Assembly (NCBI GenBank): GCA_012184525.1
Contig: WOFQ01000001.1
Span: 1,550,001 to 1,614,000 of the forward strand
Length of the DNA: 64,000 nt
Direction: 5' to 3'
From: Xenoacremonium recifei
Lineage: Eukaryota; Ascomycota; Sordariomycetes; Hypocreales; Nectriaceae
The position numbers and the translations under genes were made by a program. Below, piece by piece: positions 35,155-45,027 of the stretch; within the stretch, counting starts at the first letter, position 1, and each line of letters opens with the position of its first letter. Below the pieces are notes generated by a model. The model was not told the origin of the DNA. It did no database searches and saw only the letters and a program-made list of their open reading frames with translations.

Positions 35155-36129
35155 ACAGAATGATATGGCTGCGATTAATGCCAAGTATATCAGGCTTGAA
35201 AAGGCAAGCGAAACTCTAACGTCCGTGATGAGACAGCACATGCTTGTCGATCACGGCAGAACGCCGAACGTACAGGGAGGTACTGGTAGCAATTAATATA
35301 GATAACGGTCAGGACGAGAACACGCAGTAGTAGCGAAGGGACAGAGGAGTAGTAGCAGCAAGCAGGACAAATAATATCCAGAATGAGTATATATCTAGCA
35401 CTGCCCGTTCCTGTTACCTACATATCGTCTTAAGGGCTCATCTTTATCTGCACTCTTTAATGCTTATTTTGCGCGCCGTCGTTTTGTTCCTCATGTATCC
35501 TCGACTTTTACCTAGCACATGCAGGCCCCCACACCAGCCAAATCCATTTCAACTCTGGCATGACACCTCTAGTTTCCAGACGGAGCCTCATTATTCCTTT
35601 ATTGAAAGCCATCAAAAGGTTCAAAAAGAGCATTCTGTCAATCCTCGGGCTCTTGTACTCACCCGAAGTATTGCTTATCGCCTACATGTCTCCTACGTAT
35701 GAGAGTATCACTGTCAGGTTCTCGTTGCATCAGCTGCACAAATGCTTGAAGTAGTAAAGAGACGTCAGTCCGTATTTTCCATCTACCGAGTCTATGCTAA
35801 AATCATAGGCCGTCATCCACTCATCGCGGCTCTGGCCCATCGAGCCCCTGAGCAATCGTTGAACCATTTCACCACCTACCCATCATTCGTCGTGACTATC
35901 TGTGAGGGCCGCGTGAACACAAACTTTGCAGAACTTTTCAAGTGCCTCAATTTCTTTCGTCCATCCGAATTACCATAGATCGAGTAAAAGAAATCCCGCT
36001 GCCTCGTGCCCATCACAGAGGCTCCCATGAGACGTCGTCCGCTGCTATAGGCAGAGACCCCTCTTCCTGTCCCCCGACGCTTCCCCGCAGATGCCCTAAT
36101 CTACACAACAACTTTTGCCGGCGATGTGC
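35155..36129. other. intergenic region containing the right direct repeat
   Basis: Contains the right copy of the direct repeat (35478-35711) and the 3' region of the SSB gene. No gene supported. An open frame at 35742-35978 has no recognisable domain. Confidence 0.5.
35478..35711. repeat. direct repeat, right copy
   Basis: Partner of 33361-33583. Compared with the left copy, most substitutions here are C to T or G to A, several at CG dinucleotides (for example GCACGTGC versus GCACATGC), which fits deamination or repeat-induced point mutation of the right copy. Confidence 0.85.
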
Positions 36130-38720
36130 TTATCGGGAAGACATGGCCTTGGTCACCAGCCTCTTAAGAGCCAACTCCTGCTTCTTGAGGTCCTCAGCAG
36201 AGCTCTCGTTAAGCTCAAGAGCAGCCATGGCGTCGCTGATGGTGCTCTCAATCTTCTCCTTCTGGCCTCGCTTCAGCTTCAGAGAGAGCGTGGGGTCGGA
36301 GACGATCTCCTCAACGCGGCCGATGTATGACTCGAGCTGCTGCTTAGCCTCGAATCGCTTGCTGAAAGCCTCGTCGTTGGTCTTGAAAGCCTCAGCGTCG
36401 TTGACCATCTTCTCGATCTCGCCAGCCGAGAGCTTGCCAACAGAGTTGGAGATGGTGATGTTGGCGCTTCGGCCAGAGGTCTTCTCAGTGGCAGTGACCT
36501 TAAGAATACCGTTGACGTCGACCTCGAAGACAACCTCGAGGACAGCCTCGCCAGCCCTCATGGGAGGGATAGGAGCAAGAGTAAACTCGCCCAGGGAGGT
36601 GTTGTCCTCACAGTTAACTCGCTCACCCTGGTAAACGGGGAACTAGAAGGGGTCAGCAATAGAACAAAACAAAACAACTACAGAATACCCACCTGAACCG
36701 TTTGTTGGTTGTCTGCAACGGTAGTGAACGTTCTATATTGAATATGATCAGTACACGGTTCAAATATCGAACAGGAGTCTCATCAGACAGAGATGGACAT
36801 CGGGTGGTGTTTGGTGTAAGTGGGAAGGGCAACAGAGGGGGGTGGTGGATAAGTGGGGCTTGTTGAAAAATGGGGAAAGAGGAATCCTTAGTAAGCGGGA
36901 AAGCATTGGGAATGACGAGGCATAAAAATGAGGAACAGGGTTAGGTGAAGATGAACGTTGGGATAAGGGTTAGGTTATGGAATGAGGGTTGGGTTATGGG
37001 ATGAGGGTTGGGTTATGGGTTGGAATTTGGGTTGTGAGTGAGATTTCGGTTATGGGTGAGTATCGGATCATGGGTGAGGGGTGGATTATGGAGGGTTATG
37101 TTGAAGGTGAGGCGGGAGGGAATGGTAAGTCAAGACAATGGGCCATCCAGTTGTCGAAACAAACTCAAAGTTAAGCTTACCTCTTCTTGAGGGTAGGGGT
37201 AGTCTGTCCACGAGAAACGACAGGAGCGAAGATGTTACCCTCCATGGCAACACCCAGAGACAGAGGAACGACGTCCAGGAGGAGGAGGTCGGAGGTCTCG
37301 GCAGAGGTGGCCTTGCCGGAGAGGATACCAGCCTGGACGGCGGCACCGTAGGCGACAGCCTCATCGGGGTTGATGCTCTTCTCGAGCTTCTTGCCGTCGA
37401 AGAACTCGGACAGGAGCTTCTGGATCTTGGGGATACGGGTAGAACCACCGACCAGGACAATCTCGTCGACGGCGCTCTTCTCGATGGCAGCGTCCTTGAG
37501 AACCTGGGCAACGGGCTCGAGGGTGCCAGAGAAGGCCTTGGCGTTGAGGTCCTCGAAACGGGCACGGGTGATGGTCATGGTGAAGTCCTCACCATCGAAG
37601 AGAGAGTCAATCTCAATGGTAGCCTGAGCACCGCTGGACAGGGTACGCTTGGCACGCTCGCAAGCAGTTCGGAGACGTCGGAGAGCTCGGGCATCGCCAG
37701 AGAGGTCCTTCTTCGACTTGCGAGTGAACTCCTTCTTGCAGTGGTCCAGAAGGTTGGTGTCGAAATCCTGGCCACCCAAGTGGGTGTCACCAGCGGTAGC
37801 CTTGACGGTGAAAACACCACCCTGAATGTTAAGCAGGGAGACATCGAAAGTACCACCACCAAGATCGTAGATCAGGACGTTGCGCTCCTTCTCCGACTTG
37901 CCAGAGCCGAGACCGTAAGCGATAGCAGCAGCAGTAGGCTCGTTGATGATACGGAGGACGTTAAGACCGGCGATGGAACCGGCGTCCTTGGTGGCCTGTC
38001 GCTGGTTGTCGTTGAAGTAGGCAGGGACCGTGATGACGGCCTTCTCGACCTTCTTGCCAAGCTTGGTCTCGGCAATCTCCTTCATCTAGATGGTTGTTAG
38101 AGATTTTTCCGTCTGATCTGAAATTTGCAGATATTTACCTTGGTAAGAACCATGGAGGAGATCTCCTGGGCGGAGAAGGTCTTGGTCTCGCCGAGGTACT
38201 CGACCTGGATCTTGGGGTTGCCGGCATCGTCGACGATCTTGAAGGGCCACGACTCGATATCCTTCTTGACGGTGGGGTCGTCGAAGCGGCGACCGATCAG
38301 ACGCCTGGAGGGAGAAAAGACATGGTCAGAAGCTGAGGTCGGAGCAAGGCGCTGACGAAGGTACAATAACTCACTTGGCATCGAAGACAGTGTTTCGGGG
38401 GTTCATGGCAGCATTGTTCTTGGCAGCCTCACCAATCAGACGCTCCTTGTCGGTGAAGGAAACGAAAGAAGGGGTGGTGAAAGAACCCTGCTCGTTGGCG
38501 ATGATCTCGACATTGGTGCCCTCGTACGTCGCAACGCAAGAGTAGGTGGTACCTGTGAGGGGATCGAGGTCAGCAATTTTGACCCTGGAGGGGTTTTTCC
38601 TCTTTGCTCTCCTACTGTCGCAGGCGACGGGATGGCGGGACAGCATAGAGGAGCGCAGCGAGGGCGTCAAGACTCACCCAGATCAATGCCAATGGCACCG
38701 TCGTACACTTCGTCCGCCAT
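36130..38720 (-). CDS. SSB1: Ssb-type ribosome-associated Hsp70
   Basis: Six exons on the minus strand: 38720-38678, 38552-38375, 38304-38139, 38085-37181, 36732-36693 and 36642-36130, giving 614 aa, the usual Ssb length. Hsp70 signatures are all present: GIDLGTTYSC, NEPTAAAIAYGLG, IYDLGGGTFDVSLL and VLVGGSTRIPKIQKLL. The short C-terminal lid ending TKAMSSR, with no EEVD tail and no ER or mitochondrial targeting sequence, identifies the cytosolic Ssb class that binds nascent chains at the ribosome with the RAC co-chaperones. A VEYLGETKTFSAQEISSMVL stretch also fits Ssb. Introns 1-3 sit early in the gene; intron 4 (448 nt) is unusually long and carries a small 19-bp repeat. Exon 5 is only 40 nt. 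Confidence 0.96.
36963..37019. repeat. 19-bp tandem repeat in SSB intron 4
   Basis: Three head-to-tail units: ATAAGGGTTAGGTTATGGA, then two of ATGAGGGTTGGGTTATGGG, with degenerate GGGTT/GGTTATGGGTGAG sequence on to about 37090. On the sense strand of SSB this is C/A-rich (CCCATAACCCAACCCTCAT). Confidence 0.9.
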
Positions 38721-40378
38721 TTTGTTCGTGTCTGAAGGGGTTTGATGGAAGAGAGGTTGAGGAAGGAAGATGAGCGACGTGGGGTTACGGTGAAAGAAAT
38801 TCTCCCAACCAGGTTTTGTGAAAGCCGAGAATAAATTTTGAGGGGCCTGTGAACTTTTTTCTGAGTGGGTCTCAGTGGGCGGCTGGGCAGAGATCCCCTC
38901 CACTAAACCGTTTCTGGAGTGGCTCCTCGCCTGAGTTTTTCAGCACCTGTAGGTTGTCGCTGGTGGCGCCCAGGCACGTGCCAAAATTTCGCGACGGTGT
39001 GCAACCGAGGGGGAGGTGTCAACTGGAGCTTTGCCCTCAAAATTTCATGTCTGATGTCTGAGTCGCAGGGCTTCCTCGTCTCATTACAGAAATTAAATGG
39101 GAGGTCTCGAGCAGTATAATGATTACCTAGTCCACCAAACCAGAAATCTCAAATCCAGAAAACTTATAGTCTACTCCATATAAGTATGGGAAATTATCGA
39201 TAGTAGGTATTGATTCAACTGTCGGCACCATGGTGGAATTTTCGCGTAGTTATTAGCACCGTGCTGAAATCAGACTGGCACCATCGTGGCATTGAACAAT
39301 GGAACACCCTACCCATTTTTACTACAGGCTCCGTTGCTGAGGCGGCGGGAGGCGAGAAATCAGAGACGAGCAAATCCTAAGCTGAATCAAGATGCTCCTG
39401 CCTGGGCTGTAGATGCTGACTTCTATTGATTTAAGCTGATAATTCCTGATGCTTTGTCTCTGCTTGTTGGTTTTGCATTTGTCACCTTTCACTGTTTGAT
39501 AATATTTGTGGCCCCTCATTGAGGCTGAAGCCCTGATGCTTCGGGTTCACAAACAGCTTCGCAAAAAGAAACAGTCGGCTTGCGGGTAAAAGATCCATCT
39601 GTCGGACTGCACGTAAGGCAAGACATCTCAAACATATCCTCTGCTTGCAGACTTAACCCAGCGAGCCCGGATGCACTCTCACTTTAGAATACGGGAAAAC
39701 AAAGAGTTCATCCTAATATCGGCAAAGCCGATTTGCCTTCGCCAGCTGAGTGGATGCATGTCTCCCGGTGGAGGAGCCAGATGGCGATTTAGATGTCGTT
39801 CAACCATATTGCAATATGAGGATAGACTTTCTTGTCTAAACTGACCCAGAATCCACCTTACGAGTAAGGCATTGTGTTTTATAACTCAGACTATTTCCCC
39901 TACCTGTATTTACGCAATTGAGAATGTTTTTCTATTCTACATAAAGACTTATATAAGTCTGAGCCCAAAATATGCGCAAAACAAGTACAGAATACGGTGA
40001 GAACAGGTATTTATGTAAAGAGCGGAGATTCGGATCAAGGTGAGGTAGATTGCATGCCGCCTTGATAGCATGCTTGCTCTCCTCCGCCGTCGACAGCCTC
40101 ACCAAAGATGTTCCTCCGTAAATTATCCGTTTGGAACGCTCAGAGCTGCTTTCGCATGATGTCACCATGGCATCTCTCTCCACCCCCGCCTGTGGATCGG
40201 ACAGTACATGCGCAAGAGTCTCCAGATTCAGGGCTGCAATAGGCTGTTCAGATCACTTCAACTCATCGCTTATAAATCTCGAGCCCCGCGATAAATCATA
40301 TCAGGTCTACGGAAGGCTTCTCTTGAAATTCATCCTGCTTCTCTATTCATTCTCGCAAACTCAGCTACAAAAGTTACC
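38721..40378. promoter_or_regulatory. divergent region between SSB and the SDR gene
   Basis: 1.66 kb between divergent start codons. The SSB-proximal 150 bp form its leader. The central part (39.1-40.0 kb) is AT-richer and contains no gene I can support. A repeated GGCACCATGGTGG / GGCACCATCGTGG / GCACCGTGCTG motif occurs three times at 39221-39290. Confidence 0.5.
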
Positions 40379-41595
40379 ATGGTGAAAATCTTCCTGTGAG
40401 TGACCGGCTCTCGAACCCCCCATACTTGCCAACAATTAACCGACATCTGCAGCACTGGAGCCACTGGTATGCAATTCCGCGTGAATTAACATGCCCTCAC
40501 TGAGATCGTGACTTTCAAGGCTATATCGGAGGGTCGGCCCTTGCTGCCGTCCACAAGGCTCATCCGGATTACGAATTCACATTGCTTGTTCGCAACGAAG
40601 AGCGCGCGAAGCCAGTGCAGGCGAAGTATCCAAACTCGAAGTTCGTCTACGGAAACCTGGACGACGCCGAGGTTCTGGAGAAGGCTGCCGCCGAGGCCGA
40701 CGTTGTAATCCGTTGGTGATCCTCGGCCAATAAGATGCCTTGTTGCTACTGACATTAGCTGCTAGATACGGCGGACTCATCTGATAACGTGCCTGCCGCT
40801 CATGCGATCTCGAAAGGATTAGCGGCTGGCCATACACCTGAAAAGCCTGGTTACTGGATTCACCTTTGCGGGACGTCAATTTTGACCTGGTACGATAGGG
40901 AGCATAAACGCTACGGCGAGGCACCTCTCCCCGAACAGGAGTATGACGATATCAGAGATATTGGGAAACTTACCACCCTCCCTGACGATGCGCACCACCG
41001 TGATGTTGACAAGATAGTCCAAGCCGCCAGCTCCGACGCGGTGCGGCTTCTTATCGTCTGTCCTCCCACTATTTATGGTACGGGTTCCGGTCCTGTCAAT
41101 ACCCGTAGCGTTCAGGTCCCAGAGCTTGCACGGTGTATTCTCGAGAAGGGCTTCGGTCCCATCCCTGAAGCAGGAAAGACGGAGTGGGACAACGTGCACA
41201 TTGACGACTTGGCGGACCTTTTTGTTCGGTTCGTGGATGCAACGCAGGATCCGAAAAAGAACACAGACCGGGAAATCTTTGGTGTCCACGGCTACTTCTT
41301 TGCCCGAAACGGATATCACAAATGGTCTGACGTCTCTCAGTGGATAACTGAAGAGGCCAGTCGCCAGGGCTACCTCCCTGAGCCGGTGATGAAACAAGTT
41401 TCCTTCAGGGAGCTTAGCCTTTGGGACAATGGGTCGGTGATCACCTACGTTGTGAATTCGAAGGGTGTGCCGCAGAGAGCCGCGAGATACCTTGGCTGGA
41501 AGCCAACGGGGCCTCCGTTGCAGGATACGATCGCGGAGGTGGTTGCGATAGAGGCGAAGGCATTGGGACTAAACCCGAAGGAGAAAAAGGCCTAA
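40379..41595 (+). CDS. extended SDR / NAD-dependent epimerase-dehydratase family protein
   Basis: Four exons, 40379-40395, 40453-40466, 40520-40711 and 40766-41595, giving 350 aa. The dinucleotide-binding motif TGATGYIGG (residues 7-15) is assembled from three exons, the second of only 14 nt. Downstream are YEFTLLVRNEERAKPVQAKY, the second strand region VYGNLDDAEVLEKAAAEADV, LLIVCPPTIYGTGSGP (the conserved PP.IYG segment of epimerases) and VHIDDLADLFVRFVD. I do not see a clear YxxxK catalytic pair at the usual place, so the reaction is uncertain. Intron 3 uses the uncommon donor GTTGGT, which restores the family's His-Thr-Ala segment (VVIHTADSSDN). Substrate unknown; no biosynthetic partners flank it. 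Confidence 0.85.
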
Positions 41596-41805
41596 GATGA
41601 CCATTAAGGCCAGACTTTCTCCTCCGGCTTGAGGCATTGTCATTTCCGTAGGATGAAGCAATCCAAATGGTGGAGCTTATATCTTACTCCTGGACTGGCC
41701 TCCCGCCTCAGTGCAAAAGATGATTGAAAGACAAAAATAATATATACGAACCCTGTCTAACGTATATGTCTGACCATGACCCAAATAACTGACTTCGGTC
41801 TGATT

Positions 41806-41960
41806 GTCTGACCTTGATCTAAATGCCTGACCTTGATCTAAATGCCTGACCTTGATCTAAATGCCTGACCTTGATCTAAATGCCTGACCTTGATCTAAAT
41901 GCCTGACCTTGATCTAAATGCCTGACCTTGATCTAAATGCCTGACCTTGATCTAAATGTC
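41806..41960 (+). repeat. 19-bp minisatellite array (8 units)
   Basis: Eight identical head-to-tail copies of TGACCTTGATCTAAATGCC, flanked by degenerate units (TGACCATGACCCAAATAAC upstream, TGACCCTGAG downstream). Every unit carries an ATG opening a nine-codon frame that ends two units on at TGA. Confidence 0.97.
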
Positions 41961-42297
41961 TGACCCTGAGGTGATGAGGGTTGAGACGAAGGCGCACAAG
42001 TGCGATGAACTCGGAGAGAGGGTGGACAAGCTCGAAGGTATGGTCACCCAGAAGGATCTCGAGACTGAGGAAATGCACAAAGCGCAAGGCGGATTACGCA
42101 CAAAATACGTGGAAATAGCCAGTCTCCCAGGTGGCCACCTCCGCCTATTTATGAATGGACTCGATAGCAGGTGTTCGGATTATGGACCGTCAACTAAAAT
42201 ATGTCATAGGGGGCATTTAGAACACAATAAGGGCGTTTTCTCTCAAAACAGCATCTCAAGACTTTCAATTTGCACATTTTCATTCAACATGACCTAA
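41956..42297 (+). CDS. doubtful ORF starting in the last minisatellite unit
   Basis: 113 codons. The first half is charged and heptad-like (HKCDELGERVDKLEGMVTQK), as in a coiled coil; the second half has no character. The start ATG is the ATG of the last, slightly altered repeat unit. It may be the remnant of a longer gene cut off by the repeat, or chance. No homology is recognised. Confidence 0.2.
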   Translation: MSDPEVMRVETKAHKCDELGERVDKLEGMVTQKDLETEEMHKAQGGLRTKYVEIASLPGGHLRLFMNGLDSRCSDYGPSTKICHRGHLEHNKGVFSQNSISRLSICTFSFNMT

Positions 42298-42400
42298 GTT
42301 TCTATACACACGAATTTGTTTCGTCACTGACCTCGAGGGCCAGACATTGAAATAAAGCCAGAAATTGATCCGAAGCTGATGCCGAATATTCAGTAATCCC

Positions 42401-45027
42401 CTACCTATGGATCGAGTAGTATACGACCAACATGATAATGAGAACCGGATAAAGAAGTGTCTCAACGATGAGCTGCTGCTTGAGGGTACCTCGCTGGTCT
42501 TCAGTAAGTGAGTGCATCTCGCCGTGCGTGTACCACGAAACGGCGGAGTCGAACTTTCCCCAGAGCGCGAGCATTCCAATGAAGGGAAAGAAGATGGTCA
42601 GAATCAAAATGCCGAGAAACATCACCTTCTCATGTTGGTCTTCTTCATTAGCGAAGCGGCGTCGCAGAAGGATATTTTCTCTCGCCGATTCGATGAGGTC
42701 GGTTTCGGAGGCCGTGAATAAGCTGCCTCCATTCGGCGTGAAGCCCCTTCGACCAAATCTGGATATTCTGGTTCGAGTATTGGAGGGGAAGCCAAGAAAC
42801 CTTGGTGACCTGCCATTAAATGAGATGTTCCGCGAGTTTCTGGCGCGAGGCGCTCTCATTCCTGTATTTCGAGGATCGGTCGAGGGAGGCGTCGCGAGGA
42901 TAGCCGAGGAGGAGACAAGCATATCGGACAATCTTTCATTTGCTGCAAACTATTAGCCGGGTGTATAGCACATGACACCATGCATCTTACATTCGAATTG
43001 ATGCATCATCTGAGTGCGTCGCTGAGTCAGATGGATTGGTGGTGGTAGGGTTGGAGTCGCAGTAGAGGACGATGGAATTGGAAAGTCGAACCGACCGGAA
43101 AGGGGCGTTTGAGGGAAATTGCTCGAGGATATCGTGCTGACGGTATTGGACCTTCCTTTCATAAAGGACACGCTCGGGTCAGTATGATCTTCCTCTCCTC
43201 GTTCGCGTCGGAAATACTGCAACATGGCAGCTTCGGGTAAGCTGATAAGGGGGAATGGAAGCCGGGGAATGTCGGTTAGGAACTCATCGTGGGGAATGTG
43301 TGACGCCTTCTTCGATTCATCTTTCGCTGCAGTGTTGCTTCCGTACAGAGGCTGGTCAAATACGGTCAAAGGAGTCTTTGGGGGGTCTCGTCCAAGATTC
43401 TCCCGGATACGAGACCATCGAAAACGGCCAGTTCGTTCCGTTCGGTCATTGGGAACCGGAGACTTCTCCCGATTGTTGTTATCCGCCAGGTCGACGTCTG
43501 AGTCGAGGCTCTGGTAGCTGTCAAGTCTTGTATCCACGTCGAACGGGTTACTTCTTCGATGATCGCGGTGAAAGGCATTGGACAATCGGCGAACTGCATC
43601 AGCTGCTCGGGCTGGTGGTGACATGAACCTTCGGCTCGAGTTTTGGGGAAACGCCTCAGAGTCTTGAGCTGCAAATCTGGGAACTAGAATGGGTTTGTTA
43701 GTGGTCTTGTCATTTCGAACATGATATGATCCTTGTTCCAGATCACGTTGAGGGTGTTGGATGATTCTTTCTGTTGATGCGTATTCACGAGGATAAGAAC
43801 CGAGTTGAGCTATGTCAGAAACATCTGCAAGGCTACTCCCTGTGCCTTTGCCATAGCTGTTGTTCGCCTCTCTGCTCGCAGCCATGAGGCCATGATCTGT
43901 GGTGACCGTTTGCCAGTCAGCCTCGGTCTCGGTGTCGAGCGGCGGCCGGAGCAGCATCGCAATACCACCGCTCAATCGATGATTTGTTTGCGGTTCGGAA
44001 CTCGCCTGCCTCTGAGGCTCTCGGATCACAGGGACCTTGATCTCTTCGTCGACATTCTATGTCGACCGGATGGCTTCGGCATTGTAGAAGGAGGCGATTT
44101 CGACGTTTTTCCGTGAGATTGCTCGAGGATCATGCATCTCCGTCGATGTAGCTGTATTGCCTTTGTAGTGAGTCACAGCTTCAGCACGCTGCAACGCGCT
44201 GCCCTTTCCCGCAGTAGGTTGAAAGAATCCCGAGTAAATGTCACCGTCGTACTTGAACGGATCGCCGCTGGAACTTGAGGCCCTCGAGCATGCCACCAAG
44301 TCTTCATGCTGATCTTGCTTAAGTAGCTGTCTAACATGTTCATCAGAAGCCATCTGGCCTGGATCCATGTTCACCGTATTCTTTTTGGTAGTAGCATCCG
44401 GGTCATCCAGGTCGCTGTAAAGACTTGATGAAGACAGGAAAGACTCATTGTTGTCGAGGAAGGGTGATTTCCCGACTGTATGGTTCGGAAGTCCACTGCT
44501 GGCGGGGATTATGACCGTGTTCCTCTGTAGTTTGACTTTCTTCGACGCTCGCGAATGCCCGGCAGTATCGTGGGCATGAAACATAAAGTTGGACTTCTTC
44601 ACGCGGTGTTGGTCCTGGGGCGTGCCATGGTCTTCAAACTCTTCGTCCGCTGCGACGGTCTCCCACTCTGAGACGGGTCTGTCTCCATCAAGGGATAGGC
44701 TTCTCTGGTGGCTCGCAAACCTGATCCGAGACTGCAGCCGGACTTTTGACGGATGTTCCCTGACGAAATCTTTTGGACCGGGGCTTTCAGGTATGCGATC
44801 ATGGGGATAGATGTACGAGAAGTCCTCAAGCTGAAACTCGTCTCCATCCTCTGGAGATGAGAAAGGATTAGTCTGAACCGACTGTCCGGACACAGAATCC
44901 CGAGTTTCGAGATGAGGGAGAGGGCTTGAGGCTTCTTTCGCTTCTGGCGAAGAAGACTGTCAGGTCGGTCAGTGATCGTTCACCTAGTCAGAGGGACTTT
45001 ACTTACTTCCTGAGATTCTGGGATCAT
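42401..45027 (-). CDS. fungal membrane protein with two C-terminal TM segments, interrupted by TAG
   Basis: Three exons on the minus strand, 45027-45007 (MIPESQE), 44956-42991 and 42942-42401, with introns of 50 and 48 nt. One reading frame runs through all of it, 842 codons, except for a single TAG at 44059-44057. Coding character continues on both sides (ASFYNAEAIRST, stop, NVDEEIKVPVIREPQRQ). The long N-terminal part is hydrophilic and Ser/Asp/Arg-rich. The C-terminus has two hydrophobic helices (MFLGILILTIFFPFIGMLAL and LLYPVLIIMLVVYYSI) joined by a short loop with EMHSLTEDQRGTLKQQ. The likely ancestral codon is CAG. A 48-nt intron ending at this TAG is possible but has a poor donor (GTCGAA). 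I do not recognise a named family. Either a recent pseudogene or a mis-seen intron. Confidence 0.7.

Larger units (their letters stand above)
41596..42400. other. intergenic region with minisatellite
   Basis: Convergent ends of the SDR gene and the membrane-protein gene. Contains the 41.8-kb minisatellite and the doubtful frame at 41956-42297. Confidence 0.6.

Noticed and set aside
37138..38100. 320-codon plus-strand frame inside the SSB gene
   Set aside because: Complement of Hsp70 coding sequence; antisense Hsp70 frames are commonly open because of codon bias.
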